A stretch of DNA of 64,000 bases from Bradyrhizobium neotropicale (GTDB taxonomy: Bacteria; Pseudomonadota; Alphaproteobacteria; Rhizobiales; Xanthobacteraceae), in contig NZ_LSEF01000047.1 in the NCBI RefSeq assembly GCF_001641695.1, positions 188,317 through 252,316 on the forward strand, written 5' to 3'. Below are positions 44,739 to 55,753 of the stretch, piece after piece. Position numbers and translations under genes: made by a program. The notes beneath the pieces were generated by a model that saw only the letters and a program-made list of their open reading frames with translations, had not been told where the DNA came from and made no database searches. Every line of letters starts with the position of its first letter. The first letter of the stretch is position 1.

Positions 44739-45167
44739 TCAGCCATCGGCGATGTGCCCGCGATACTGCGGCAGATTGTCCGTGATCTCGTGCCAGGGCG
44801 CCTTGGAGCCGACGAAAATATGCGCGCTCGGCCGGATCGAGGGGGCATCGACCAGGGTTCCCATGGCGACATGGACCCATTTTCCTTCGCGAACCCGGGA
44901 ATAGAGCAGCGAGCCGCAGCGGGCGCAGTGTGCATCATGGGTGATCTCGTCCCCGACAATGATGCGCCCACCCTCGCCGGCGACGATGCGGAGCTTGCTG
45001 TGCTGGATCCCGGCGAACGGCTTGCAGGCGGCGCCGGTGGTGCGGCGGCAGTTCGAGCAGTGGCAGTTCATGGCGTAGGAGAATTCGTCTGCCACTTCAA
45101 AGCGGACGGCGCGGCAGTAACATTCGCCGGCAAGAATACGAGCGTTCGGCTTTTCTGATCCGGTCAT
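44739..45167 (-). CDS. GFA family protein (glutathione-dependent formaldehyde-activating-like)
   Basis: The 142-residue zinc protein has the GFA cysteine pattern: GECYCRAVRFEVA, CHCSNCRRTTGAACKPF and HCARCGSLLYSR. The family is named for a formaldehyde-glutathione condensing enzyme, but most members have no proven activity. The ATG at 45167 has GAGGG upstream. It stands divergent from the NTF2-like gene with about 95 bases between. Confidence 0.87.
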   Translation of the reverse strand: MTGSEKPNARILAGECYCRAVRFEVADEFSYAMNCHCSNCRRTTGAACKPFAGIQHSKLRIVAGEGGRIIVGDEITHDAHCARCGSLLYSRVREGKWVHVAMGTLVDAPSIRPSAHIFVGSKAPWHEITDNLPQYRGHIADG

Positions 45168-45261
45168 CGCAGTGCCCTCGCGCAAATGGCGGAGACACCC
45201 ATAGCGCAATTTGATGTGTACGACTAAGTTCGGATCAAGCCATCATTCAAAAGGATGATCC

Positions 45262-45636
45262 ATGAGCCAGAACCGTGCGAGCGTCGAAGCCGTCGTGCAG
45301 AGCTATTTTGACGGGCTTTACGAGGGCGATGCCGAGAAGCTCGGCGCCATCTTCCATCCCTCCGCCGATTTGCGCTGGGTCGAGAAGGGCGAGCTTCAGG
45401 TCCTCACCGTACCGGATTGGCTCGACCGCGTGCGCAAGCGGGCCTCTGCCAAGGCCGAGGGCAAGCCGCGCGAGGATTTCATCGTCACCATCGATCGCTC
45501 GGATGACAAGACCGCCTTCATCAAGGTCAGGTGCCAGCTGCCGCCGCGCTACTTCACCGACTATCTGGTCGCGATGAAGCTCAGCGACGGCTGGCAGATC
45601 GTGTCGAAATCCTACCGGTATGACCTGAAGGAGTGA
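45262..45636 (+). CDS. NTF2-like (lumazine-binding type) protein
   Basis: The 124-residue protein has the NTF2-like fold: [34 protein letters not shown] and [25 protein letters not shown], typical of the putative lumazine-binding subgroup. Such small domains bind ligands or act as single-domain enzymes; the function here is unknown. AAAAGGA precedes the ATG at 45262. It is followed after about 160 bases by recQ. Confidence 0.85.
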   Translation: MSQNRASVEAVVQSYFDGLYEGDAEKLGAIFHPSADLRWVEKGELQVLTVPDWLDRVRKRASAKAEGKPREDFIVTIDRSDDKTAFIKVRCQLPPRYFTDYLVAMKLSDGWQIVSKSYRYDLKE

Positions 45637-45799
45637 GGGAAGCGGCTGGCCGCTGCCTGCCCCCGGCGAGCGAAACCCGGGACGCTCTGTCCACACCACA
45701 AGAGAAGAGCTGCCGCGCTCGCCTCAAAAACCTTGTCACGTCAGCGCGGCCATGCCACTGGCGGTGACGAAATCGTCACCGCCCTGCTCCCGTTCGCCC

Positions 45800-47665
<1,866 letters not shown>

Positions 47666-47705
47666 GGACGTAGCGCAGCTGTAGTTGGTGCGCCCGCGTC
47701 TCTCC

Positions 47706-47880
47706 CTATCGTCATCCCGGACGAGCGCAGCGCCGGGCAGCGCGTAGCGCTTTCCCGTAGCGAGCGCAGATCCGGGATCCATAACTCACAGGCCGTGCAA
47801 ATGACGCGCGGGTAGCCCCAGCGTGTTTCAACAACTCACCATCGGGGTAATGGGTCCTGGCTTTCGCCAGGACGACATGG
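47706..47880. repeat. Dispersed palindromic repeats between recQ and acdS
   Basis: TCATCCCGGA ... TCCGGGAT (about 47711-47780) with GCGCAGCG-type inner hairpins and GTCCTGGCTTTCGCCAGGAC (about 47852-47871) are two repeat units. The second resembles the CTTTCGCCAGGACGAC unit near 32014. No gene is evident in this 257-base gap. Confidence 0.65.
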
Positions 47881-47922
47881 GTGAGGATGCGCGCGCTACG
47901 CCTGTATCACATCACACCTGCG

Positions 47923-48939
47923 CTACCCATTCCGGAACGCGTAGGCGTAGCCGTTCAGCGCCGGGGCGCCGCCGAGATGGGCGTAGAGGATCTTTGCGCC
48001 CTTCTCGAAATAGTCCTTCTTGGCAAGATCGATCAGGCCCTGCATCGATTTACCCTCGTAGACGGGATCGGTGATCATGCCTTCGAGCCGCGCGGTGAGA
48101 CGGATGGCCTCTTTGGTCTCCTCAGACGGCACGCCATAGGCCGGGTAGGCGTAGTCCTCGATCAGCACGACATCGTCCGCGACGAGGTCCTTGCCGAGCT
48201 CGACGAGCTTGGCCGTGTTCTGCGCGATCGAGAGCACCTGCGCCTTGGTCTGCGCCGGCGTGAACGAGGCGTCGATGCCGATCACCTTTCGCGCGCGACC
48301 GTCGGCGGCGAAGCCGACCAGCATGCCGGCATGGGTCGAGCCGGTGACAGTGCAGACGACGATATAGTCGAACTTGAAGCCGAGCTCCTTCTCCTGCTTG
48401 CGCACCTCCTCGGCGAAGCCGACATAGCCGAGCCCGCCAAATTTGTGCACGGAGGCGCCGGCCGGAATTGCATAAGGCTTGCCGCCCGCCGCCTTCACTT
48501 CCTCGATCGCCTGCTCCCAGCTTTTGCGGATGCCGATGTCAAAGCCGTCGTCGACCAGGCGCACGTCGGCGCCCATGATGCGCGAGAGCATGATGTTGCC
48601 GACGCGGTCGTAGACGGCGTCCTCATGGGGCACCCAGGCTTCCTGCACGAGCCGGCACTTCATGCCGATCTTGGCGGCAACCGCCGCGATCATGCGGGTA
48701 TGGTTGGACTGCACGCCGCCGATCGAGACCAGCGTGTCGGCGTTCGAGGCGATCGCGTCAGGGATGATGTATTCGAGCTTGCGCAGCTTGTTGCCGCCAT
48801 AGGCAAGGCCGGAATTGCAGTCCTCGCGCTTGGCATAGATCTCGACCTTGTCGCCGAGATGCTTTGACAGCCGTTCCAGCTTCTCGATGGGGGTCGGCCC
48901 GAAGGTCAGTGGATAGCGCGCGAATTTTTCCAGCGTCAT
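47923..48939 (-). CDS. acdS: 1-aminocyclopropane-1-carboxylate (ACC) deaminase
   Basis: AcdS splits ACC, the ethylene precursor of plants, into alpha-ketobutyrate and ammonia, lowering ethylene and favouring root colonisation and nodulation. The 338-residue PLP enzyme has Lys51 ([10 protein letters not shown]), Ser78 (QSNHTR), Tyr268, Tyr294-Glu295 and Leu322 at the canonical numbering of the Pseudomonas enzyme. Glu295 and Leu322 distinguish true ACC deaminase from D-cysteine desulfhydrase. The ATG at 48939 gives the classical length. It diverges from the Lrp-family regulator gene acdR. Confidence 0.96.
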   Translation of the reverse strand: MTLEKFARYPLTFGPTPIEKLERLSKHLGDKVEIYAKREDCNSGLAYGGNKLRKLEYIIPDAIASNADTLVSIGGVQSNHTRMIAAVAAKIGMKCRLVQEAWVPHEDAVYDRVGNIMLSRIMGADVRLVDDGFDIGIRKSWEQAIEEVKAAGGKPYAIPAGASVHKFGGLGYVGFAEEVRKQEKELGFKFDYIVVCTVTGSTHAGMLVGFAADGRARKVIGIDASFTPAQTKAQVLSIAQNTAKLVELGKDLVADDVVLIEDYAYPAYGVPSEETKEAIRLTARLEGMITDPVYEGKSMQGLIDLAKKDYFEKGAKILYAHLGGAPALNGYAYAFRNG

Positions 48940-49087
48940 CAGAAGCTCATCCCGATTGGCGTTGTCCTGGCGGAAGCGACTAGCACCTATTCCAGGAAAT
49001 GTGCTCTCAAATGCTGCGCGCTCATTGCGCTTTATCTTGCACAAATTGCCAGATCATCTATTTATTCTTTCATAGAAGTACAAATTT

Positions 49088-49104
49088 ATGGAAGTTTCTT
49101 CCAT
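49088..49104. promoter_or_regulatory. Perfect palindrome overlapping the acdR start
   Basis: ATGGAAG-TTT-CTTCCAT is a 17-base perfect inverted repeat. Its left arm contains a possible GGAAG ribosome-binding site, and its right arm includes the ATG at 49103, the preferred acdR start. It lies in the 163-base gap between divergent acdS and acdR. A regulator bound here would block acdR translation or initiation, suggesting autoregulation. Confidence 0.5.
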
Positions 49105-49567
49105 GGCCGCTAGGGTCGACCGCACCGACCTCAAGATATTGAGATTGCTGCAAAATAACGGCCGGCTCAGCAATGCAGAGCTGGCCGAAACCGTCGCGAT
49201 CAGCCCGGCGACCTGCCATCGCCGCACCCAGCGCCTGTTCGAGGAGGGGTTCATTGCCACCGTCCGCGCCATGGTCGCGCCAAAGAAGGTGGCGAAGGGC
49301 ACGCTGGTGATGGTCGGCGTCGTGCTCGACCGCTCGACGCCGGAGAGTTTTGCGACGTTCGAGCAGGCGATCGCCAAGCTGAAATTCGTGCTCGACTGCC
49401 ACCTCGTCGCCGGAGACTTCGACTACTTCCTCAAGATCCGCGTCGGCGACATGGAGGACTTCAATCGCATCCATGGCGAGCAGCTCATCGCGCTGCCCGG
49501 CGTGCGCCAGACCCGCACCTTCTTCGTGATGAAGGAAGTCGTCGACAACGCGCCGCTGGAGTTTTGA
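49103..49567 (+). CDS. acdR: Lrp/AsnC-family regulator of ACC deaminase
   Basis: Lrp-type AcdR controls acdS in many rhizobia and pseudomonads, responding to ACC or leucine. The 154-residue protein has an N-terminal helix-turn-helix (RTDLKILRLLQNNGRLSNAELAETVAISPATCHRRTQRL) and a C-terminal RAM ligand-sensing domain (FVLDCHLVAGDFDYFLKIRVGDMEDF). The start is chosen at 49103 because GGAAG is 8 bases upstream; an ATG at 49088 would add five residues. Divergence from acdS supports the role. Confidence 0.9.
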   Translation: MAARVDRTDLKILRLLQNNGRLSNAELAETVAISPATCHRRTQRLFEEGFIATVRAMVAPKKVAKGTLVMVGVVLDRSTPESFATFEQAIAKLKFVLDCHLVAGDFDYFLKIRVGDMEDFNRIHGEQLIALPGVRQTRTFFVMKEVVDNAPLEF

Positions 49568-49698
49568 ACAAGGCGTTCAGCGCGTCGCGACGCGCGGCCT
49601 GACCGAACGCTCTACGACCTGGCATGTCACGGCAACTTCACTTGCCTTGGGCAGTGATGCGGGCGAGCTTCGCGCCTTCTCAACGAGGAGATCCTGCC

Positions 49699-50259
49699 GT
49701 GCGCCTTCCCATTCTCGATCCGAAACAACTGACCGACGAACAGAAGCCGCTCTATGACGACATGCGAGCGGGCATCAAGGACCACTTCAAGGGCTTCGTG
49801 AACATGCGCGAGGACGGCGCGCTGCTCGGGCCCTGGAATCCCTGGATCCGCGAACCGCGCTTCGGCGGACCGGTGTGGGAGCTGGTCAAGGCGATCGCGG
49901 CTAAGCCGCTACTGCCGGCTCCGGTGCGCGAGGTCGCGATCCTGGTCACTGGATCGCATTTCCGCTCCGGCTACGAGCTCTATGCCCATGTGCTGGTGGC
50001 CGAGCAGCGCGGCCTGTCCGACGAGAAGCTTGCCACCATCGTCGCCGGACAGCGGCCGGTCGACCTGACCAAGCAGGAGGCGGTCGCCTACGACATGGCC
50101 TCGGCGCTGGTGAGCGGCGGCGTGCTGCCGGAATTGACCTGGCGCGCCGCAGTGAAGGAATTCGGCGAGCACGGCGCGGCCGAGCTGTCGTACCTCGTCG
50201 GCGTCTACTGCATGGTCTCCGTCACGCTGAACACGTTCGACGTGCCGGTGCCGGACTGA
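49699..50259 (+). CDS. Carboxymuconolactone decarboxylase-like (AhpD-fold) protein
   Basis: The 186-residue all-helical protein resembles carboxymuconolactone decarboxylase/AhpD-like proteins: DEQKPLYDDMRAGIKDHFKG, PWNPWIREPRFGGPVWELVKAI and REVAILVTGSHFRSGYELYAHVLVAEQRGL. The CxxC of AhpD is missing (here FRSGYELYAH), so peroxidase-reductase activity is unlikely. The start is GTG at 49699 with GAGGAG upstream; the longer ATG frame from 49624 has no such site. Its substrate is unknown. It lies downstream of acdR in the same direction. Confidence 0.82.
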   Translation: MRLPILDPKQLTDEQKPLYDDMRAGIKDHFKGFVNMREDGALLGPWNPWIREPRFGGPVWELVKAIAAKPLLPAPVREVAILVTGSHFRSGYELYAHVLVAEQRGLSDEKLATIVAGQRPVDLTKQEAVAYDMASALVSGGVLPELTWRAAVKEFGEHGAAELSYLVGVYCMVSVTLNTFDVPVPD

Positions 50260-50327
50260 CGCGCGCGGTCACTCCGACCCCCGAGGTCGCACACCATCAT
50301 GCGGTCAATTGCGGGAGACGACCGCAG

Positions 50328-51227
50328 TCAGTTGCGCACGGCGTAAAGCGGCGTCCGCAGCGTCAGCTGGTAGGACGGCTTCGGCATCCAGGCGATCTGC
50401 GCGGTGATGCCGAACAGGCGGTTGTCGTTGTCATCCATGCGGTCGAGATCGAGCCGCAGGATCGGCTGGGTGAAGGAGTGCGCCAGCGTCTGATTGACGA
50501 GCTGGGCACCGCCGAATGACTGCACGCCCAAGCGCCCCGTGAACTTCCAGTTGCTCGGCCATTGATAATAGCCGCCGGCATAGAGAATCGTGTACGGCCT
50601 GATCCTGGCGAACTGGCTGGCGATGTCGGTGTGGGTGTATTGCACGCCGGCAAGCCAGCCCCGCGTCTCGTCCTCGTCCAGCGCGTAGTCGAATTCCAGG
50701 ATGTTGTTGAACGACGTCGTCATGCCCTGCTCGTTCGGCACCGACTGCGTCAGGGTGGATTGCAGCGTGATCGTCGGAATCTTCCCGCCGTTCTGCTGAT
50801 AGAGATCGGCCTGCACACCGATGTTCCAGCTTGTGATATCGAACGACGACCAGCCGCCGCCGAGATCAATCGTCGAGCCGGACACGCCGCCATAGAGCGA
50901 CACGCGATCGCTGACGTCTACGGTCAGCGGCAGGTCGACGGCTATCGATTTCGCGGCCGGCAAGCCATTCGGCAATCCGGCGCCTCTCTGCACCGCCAGT
51001 GCTCCGAGCGCGGCCCACAGCGACGTGTTGCCGAAGCCGAGCCCAAGCGTGCCCGCCGGGATCGCCGCATAGATCGTGCGCAGATCGAGATAGATGTTCG
51101 GAACGGCCGGCTTAGCGGCGGCGTCATCGTCGGCGGCGAAGGCGGCGCCGGCGGACATCATCAGACAGAGCAGTCCCGCGGCGGGAGCAGCCAAAGCCGG
51201 GCGGGACGATTGACTGCGGAAGGACAC
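50328..51227 (-). CDS. Putative outer-membrane beta-barrel protein
   Basis: The 299-residue protein has a signal peptide (hydrophobic stretch 12-31, ending AFA-AD). It is rich in alternating-polarity strands typical of outer-membrane barrels, for example SLYGGVSGSTIDLGGGW, RPYTILYAGGYYQWPS and ITAQIAWMPKPSYQLTLRT. No known porin family can be named. The start is GTG at 51227 with no clear ribosome-binding site, so the N-terminus is uncertain. It lies alone, convergent with the decarboxylase-like gene. Confidence 0.7.
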   Translation of the reverse strand: MSFRSQSSRPALAAPAAGLLCLMMSAGAAFAADDDAAAKPAVPNIYLDLRTIYAAIPAGTLGLGFGNTSLWAALGALAVQRGAGLPNGLPAAKSIAVDLPLTVDVSDRVSLYGGVSGSTIDLGGGWSSFDITSWNIGVQADLYQQNGGKIPTITLQSTLTQSVPNEQGMTTSFNNILEFDYALDEDETRGWLAGVQYTHTDIASQFARIRPYTILYAGGYYQWPSNWKFTGRLGVQSFGGAQLVNQTLAHSFTQPILRLDLDRMDDNDNRLFGITAQIAWMPKPSYQLTLRTPLYAVRN

Positions 51228-51409
51228 GTGACAATCCGACGCGTGGCGCTGTGATGACGGAACAGTCGGCTAAATGGAACGTGATCGCTGCCGCGGTCAA
51301 GCGGCGTCGGCAACCGATGGACTGGGCGAATGCACACGGGTACCCTGCCGTGACCGCAGTGACACACTCGCCCGCCACAGTGCAGGCCGGACAACGGAGG
51401 ACGACAGCC

Positions 51410-51658
51410 ATGAAGACGTCACGTCGCATCTTGCTCGCCGGAATGGCCGGGCTCGCCGTGGCACCTCACGCAGCGCCGGCCTTCGCGTCGACGGCCGCGG
51501 ACGACGGCGCGACGGTGGCCGAAGAGCGCTTTGCACGCATGATCGCAGCCGCGCATGCACCTGACATCACCTGCGCCCGGCAGGCCGAGCGCTACGCGGA
51601 GGCTCATTGGTCGGACTATGTCGCGGCAGCACGCGCTGTGCTCGAGGCAAGGGTGTGA
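51410..51658 (+). CDS. Small exported protein with Tat-like signal
   Basis: This 82-residue protein begins MKTSRRILLAGMAGLAVAPH, a twin-arginine-type or Sec signal, and ends with a short mature region of about 55 residues rich in Ala and helical segments (VAEERFARMIAAAHAPD). GGAGG lies 9 bases before the ATG at 51410, supporting this start over the longer frame. No family is recognised. It stands divergent from the barrel-protein gene. Confidence 0.62.
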   Translation: MKTSRRILLAGMAGLAVAPHAAPAFASTAADDGATVAEERFARMIAAAHAPDITCARQAERYAEAHWSDYVAAARAVLEARV

Positions 51659-51783
51659 TGCACCTTCTCCCCTGTGGGCGAAGGTGACGCGCGGAGCGTG
51701 CCGGATGAGGGGATGCTTCCACGAATGAGAATGCGAGAGCAACGCTCGCATCCGACGAACCAGGCCGTCCCGCCACGCCCAAC

Positions 51784-51820
51784 AAGCAGGGGCCTCGCGC
51801 AATGCGCGAAGCCCCTGCTG
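51784..51820 (-). terminator. Terminator-like hairpin after the amidase gene
   Basis: AGCAGGGGC ... GCCCCTGCT encloses an inner TCGCGC/GCGCGA stem, giving about 15 base pairs. Read on the minus strand it begins 7 bases after the amidase stop and is followed by TTGTTGG. It is a likely transcription end for the amidase gene. Confidence 0.65.
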
Positions 51821-51825
51821 CCGGT

Positions 51826-53391
51826 TCAGGCCATCTGCTCCCACAGCCGCTGCACGAGCACGCCGGCGCGCTTCTCGATCGCGGCGGCCGCATCGAGCGC
51901 GAGGTCCTCGCGGTAGCGTCCGGCGATCAGTTGCACGCCGATCGGCTTGCCGTCATGCAGTGCCACCGGCACCACGGCGCCGGGCAGGCCCAGCACGTTG
52001 ATCGCCGAAATGAAGCGGATCTCGCCCCAGAAGATCTCGCGCACGCGCTCGGCGCTGACGATGTCCTCGCGCGGTCCCGGCGTCGGCTTTACCGTGGTCG
52101 GCGCCAGCACCACCGGATATTCCTCGAAGAACAATTGCCAGGCGCGGATATGGCCGTTGCGCGCGGCGGTGGCGCGCATCCAGGCCGGCAGATCGAGCAC
52201 GTTGGCTTCGGTCTTCATGCCGCCCCACGCCTTGTGGAAGTCCTCCGAGGCGACCTTCAGCATCGCGGCTTCCTGCATCACCACGGTCTCGTTGGTGATG
52301 ATGTCGCACCAGGCCTGCCAGACTCCGTTGATGTCGGGCACCTCGACCTCGCTGACGCGGTAGCCGGAACGCTCGAGGTGATCGGCGGCCTGGCGCAGCG
52401 CCGCCGCCACCTGCGGATCGACGTCCATATCCTCGGGGATTTTCGCCAGCGCGACCTTGATCGGTCCCTTCGGCTTCGGGCCGACCAGCGGCGCCGGCAC
52501 CCACCAGGGGTCGCGCGGATCGCGCTGGCTCATCACCTCCAGCGCGAGGCGAACATCCGCGACATGGCGGGCAAGCGGCCCCTGCGCCGACATCAGATGC
52601 GCCAGCATCGGCCGCTCGGCGGTTGCGCTCTGGTTGAAGGCGGGGATGCGCCCCTGCGTCGGCTTGATGGTCGCAACACCGTTGCAATGTGCCGGCCAGC
52701 GCAGCGAGCCGCCGATATCGTTGCCATGCGCGATGGTGCCGATGCCGGCGGCGACAGCCGAGCCCGCGCCGCCCGAGGAGCCGCCGCAGGTGATGTCGGG
52801 ATCCCAGGGGTTCAATGTCAGCCCGTGCAGGGGATTGTCGGTGAAGCCGCGGAAGGAGAATTCCGGAGTGTTGGTCAGCCCGATGACGATCGCGCCGGCC
52901 TTCTTCAGGTTGCGGACGACTGGCGAGTCGGATGGCGCGATGAGGTCCTTGTTGGCCGGCACGCCGTTGAAATTCGCCCGGCCTTCATAGTCGACGTTCT
53001 CCTTGATGGTGATCGGCACGCCGTGCAGCAGGCCGAGTTCGCCGCCCTTGGCGCGCTGCTTGTCGGCCGCATGCGCCGCCGCGAGCGCATCTTCCGAGAG
53101 ATCGACGACCACCGCATTCAGCCTCGGATTGACCGCCCGCATCCGTTCCAGATGTGCTTCGACCGTCTCAACTGCGGAGATTGCGCCCGCGCGGATCGCA
53201 GCCGCGGTCTCGACCGCCGACCATTGCCAGACTGGCCCCTTGGGACGGCGCGCTGTAGCCGACTTGCGTGACGCGGCCTTCTTCGCCGGCTTGGCAACAG
53301 CCCCCTTGCGGGCGCTGGTCTTCCTGCTCGAGGTCTTCGCCGCCGATTTCTTCGAAGCAGTTTTCTTCCTGGTCACCGTCTTCTTCGCCAC
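51826..53391 (-). CDS. Amidase-signature enzyme with lysine-rich N-terminal tail
   Basis: The 521-residue protein has an amidase-signature domain with the Ser-cisSer-Lys triad: Lys130 in VPITIKENVDYEG, Ser205/206 in CGGSSGGAGSAVAAG and the nucleophile Ser229 in NDIGGSLRWPAH. It should hydrolyse an amide of unknown kind. The first 50 residues are a Lys/Ala/Ser/Thr/Arg repeat-like tail (KKTVTRKKTASKKSAAKTSS) resembling histone H1 C-termini, unusual for an amidase. The GTG at 53391 has AGGAG upstream and starts exactly at the tail, so it is part of the protein. A terminator-like hairpin follows the stop. Confidence 0.88.
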   Translation of the reverse strand: MAKKTVTRKKTASKKSAAKTSSRKTSARKGAVAKPAKKAASRKSATARRPKGPVWQWSAVETAAAIRAGAISAVETVEAHLERMRAVNPRLNAVVVDLSEDALAAAHAADKQRAKGGELGLLHGVPITIKENVDYEGRANFNGVPANKDLIAPSDSPVVRNLKKAGAIVIGLTNTPEFSFRGFTDNPLHGLTLNPWDPDITCGGSSGGAGSAVAAGIGTIAHGNDIGGSLRWPAHCNGVATIKPTQGRIPAFNQSATAERPMLAHLMSAQGPLARHVADVRLALEVMSQRDPRDPWWVPAPLVGPKPKGPIKVALAKIPEDMDVDPQVAAALRQAADHLERSGYRVSEVEVPDINGVWQAWCDIITNETVVMQEAAMLKVASEDFHKAWGGMKTEANVLDLPAWMRATAARNGHIRAWQLFFEEYPVVLAPTTVKPTPGPREDIVSAERVREIFWGEIRFISAINVLGLPGAVVPVALHDGKPIGVQLIAGRYREDLALDAAAAIEKRAGVLVQRLWEQMA

Positions 53392-53518
53392 GTCGCATTC
53401 TCCTGAAATTGCGCAGCGGAAGTTACGGAGGGCGATGAAGCGTGTACAGCGGCGTTTCTGCATGACGCATTGGCGGCCAATGCGACGAATTGTCGGGGGA
53501 TCGTCGGGTGTCTTCGCT

Positions 53519-54700
53519 CTATTCGGCAGGGCACGCCGCGACCGCATCCGGCGCGCGGTCGAGCCTGAGGCTCCACAGCGCCAGCACGATGCCGACCGCG
53601 GTGATGCCGGCCGCGACCAGCGGCAGCGCGGAAAGACCGAGGCCGCGATCGATGGTGACGCCGCCGGCCCAGGCGCCGAGCGCGTTGCCGAGATTGAAGG
53701 CCGCGATGTTGAGGCTGGAGGCCAGCGTCCGGCCGCTGGGGCCGGCGGCCTCCAGCACGCGAAGCTGGAGCGGCGCCACAGTCGCGAAGGCGGCGATGCC
53801 GAGCAGCAGGATGAGCACGATGGCAAGGCTCTTGATCGATAGCGCCGCGGCAAGACCCACGAGCACGATGGCTAGCGCGGCGAGCGTGCCGATCAAGGCG
53901 CGTGCCAGCCCACGGTCGGCGAGCTTGCCGCCCGCGACATTGCCGATGGCAAGGCCGACGCCGAACACCAGGAGGATCGGCGAGACCGCGGCTTCCGGAA
54001 AGCCGGTGAAGCGCGTCAGGATCGGCTGGATATAGGTGAAGACGACGAACAGGCCGGCGAAGCCGAACACGGTCATGGCAAGGCCGAGCAGCACTTGCGG
54101 CCGGCCGAGCACCGCGACTTCTTCAGCAAGCGAGATGGGCTTGTCGCCGCTGCCGACGTGGCCGGGCACGAGAGCCGCGACCACTGCGAAGGCGATCACA
54201 CCGATCACCGTCACCGCCCAGAACGCCGCGCGCCAGCCCAGCATCAGGCCGAACCAGGCGCCGAAGGGCACGCCGAGCAATGTCGCGACGGTCAGGCCGA
54301 TGAACATGGTGGCGATCGCGGAGGCGCGCTTGTCCTCGGCCACGAGGCTGGTCACCACCACCGAGCCGACGCCGAAGAAGGTGCCGTGAGCGAGCGAGGT
54401 CAGCACGCGCGCCGCCATCAGCAGTTCATAGTTCGGCGCCAGCGCACAGGCGGCATTGCCCAGCGTGAAGATCGCCATCAGCGCGAGCAGCACGGTCTTC
54501 CGCGGCATCCGCCGCGTGGCGAGAGTCAGGACCGGCGCGCCGATGAAGACGCCGAGCGCATAGCCGGAGATGAGGAGACCTGCGACCGGCACGGAGACGT
54601 GCATGTCGGCGGCGACCTGGAGCAACAGGCCCATGATGATGAATTCGGTGGTGCCGATGCCGAAGGCACCGGCGGTGAGGGCGAGGACGGCGGGAGGCAT
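53519..54700 (-). CDS. MFS transporter (AraJ/YdhP-like)
   Basis: The 393-residue inner-membrane protein has twelve predicted helices in two six-helix halves. The first loop RRMPRKTVLLALMAIF contains the MFS motif A remnant and the N-terminus reads LALTAGAFGIGTTEFIIMGLL, characteristic of AraJ/YdhP sugar or drug efflux carriers. It is divergent from the LysR gene, which probably regulates it. The substrate is unknown. The ATG at 54700 matches family starts. Confidence 0.88.
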   Translation of the reverse strand: MPPAVLALTAGAFGIGTTEFIIMGLLLQVAADMHVSVPVAGLLISGYALGVFIGAPVLTLATRRMPRKTVLLALMAIFTLGNAACALAPNYELLMAARVLTSLAHGTFFGVGSVVVTSLVAEDKRASAIATMFIGLTVATLLGVPFGAWFGLMLGWRAAFWAVTVIGVIAFAVVAALVPGHVGSGDKPISLAEEVAVLGRPQVLLGLAMTVFGFAGLFVVFTYIQPILTRFTGFPEAAVSPILLVFGVGLAIGNVAGGKLADRGLARALIGTLAALAIVLVGLAAALSIKSLAIVLILLLGIAAFATVAPLQLRVLEAAGPSGRTLASSLNIAAFNLGNALGAWAGGVTIDRGLGLSALPLVAAGITAVGIVLALWSLRLDRAPDAVAACPAE

Positions 54701-54799
54701 GCGAGACTTCCAATGAGAGGACTGAGCCCCGCAGATAGCCGCACCGCGGCAAAAGCATTAGGATGTCCGCAATCCAATCATTTGTGACGTGAATTCAAC

Positions 54800-55753
54800 A
54801 TGGCCCGTTTCGACCTCAACCGCTCCGCCGAGATGGAGGTTTTTGTCCGCGTCGTCGATTTGGGCGGATTCACCCACGCCGGGCGAAAGCTGCGCTTGAC
54901 GCCGTCGGGCGTCAGCAAGCTGATCTCGCGACTGGAGGCGCGCCTCGGCACGCGGCTGATCAACCGCACCACGCGCAAGCTCACCCTCACGGAGGAAGGC
55001 CAGGCCTTCTACCAGCGCGCCGTGCGCATCCTCGCCGAGATGGAGGAGGCCGAGCGCGAGGCGGCCTCGGGCGCCGCGCCGCGCGGACGGCTCACGGTCA
55101 ACAGCAACATTCCCTTTGGCATGCTGCATGTGATGCCACTGATCCCGCGCTTCCTCGAACAGCATCCGGACGTCACGCTCGATCTCGTGCTGACCGACAC
55201 GCTGATCGACCTCATGCAGGAGCGCGCCGACGTTGCGATCCGCGCCGGACCGTTACGGACCTCACGCCTCGTCGCGCGCAAGCTCGGGACCAGCCGCATG
55301 GCGGTGGTCGGCGCGCCGAATTATCTGGCGCGCTTCCGCACCCCGAAGACGCCGGCGGATCTCGCCGAGCATCGCGGCATCGGCTGGACCTTTCCGCGCG
55401 CGATCCGGGGCTGGCCATTCAAGCGCGGCGACCGCACCGAGGAAGCCGTGCCGCCGCCCGCCGCGCGTGCCAGCGACGGCGAAGCCGCCCGTCGCCTCGC
55501 TCTCGGCGGCGTCGGCCTTGCCCGTCTCGCCCTCTTCCATATCGGCCCCGACATCGAAGCCGGCCGCCTCGTGCCGGTGCTGCAAAGCTACAATCCAGGC
55601 GACCGCGAAGACATTCACGCCGTCTATGTCGGCCACACCGCGCCCCTGCCCGCACGCGTGCGCGCCTTCATCGATTTTCTGGCCGAGCATGTGCGCGTCG
55701 GCGACCCGGCGCTGAAGCGCGCGGGAGACGGGAGGTGGAAACTGGTTGGATGA
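54800..55753 (+). CDS. LysR-family regulator, divergent from the MFS gene
   Basis: The 317-residue protein has an N-terminal winged helix (EMEVFVRVVDLGGFTHAGRKLRLTPSGVSKLISRLEARLGTRL) and a C-terminal ligand-binding domain (RGRLTVNSNIPFGMLHVMPLIP, then ADVAIRAG). Such regulators usually control the divergent gene, here the MFS exporter. In the 99-base gap, a GGAT-GTCCGCA-ATCC element near 54761-54775 is a weak candidate for a LysR box (T-N11-A type). The co-inducer is unknown. Confidence 0.9.
   Translation: MARFDLNRSAEMEVFVRVVDLGGFTHAGRKLRLTPSGVSKLISRLEARLGTRLINRTTRKLTLTEEGQAFYQRAVRILAEMEEAEREAASGAAPRGRLTVNSNIPFGMLHVMPLIPRFLEQHPDVTLDLVLTDTLIDLMQERADVAIRAGPLRTSRLVARKLGTSRMAVVGAPNYLARFRTPKTPADLAEHRGIGWTFPRAIRGWPFKRGDRTEEAVPPPAARASDGEAARRLALGGVGLARLALFHIGPDIEAGRLVPVLQSYNPGDREDIHAVYVGHTAPLPARVRAFIDFLAEHVRVGDPALKRAGDGRWKLVG

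Noticed and set aside
47923..48939. D-cysteine desulfhydrase as an alternative for the acdS product
   Set aside because: Glu295 and Leu322 are present at the ACC deaminase positions; desulfhydrases carry Ser/Thr there.
51251..51409. N-terminal extension of the small Tat-type protein
   Set aside because: A good ribosome-binding site and an export signal both start at 51410; the 53 residues before it have neither.
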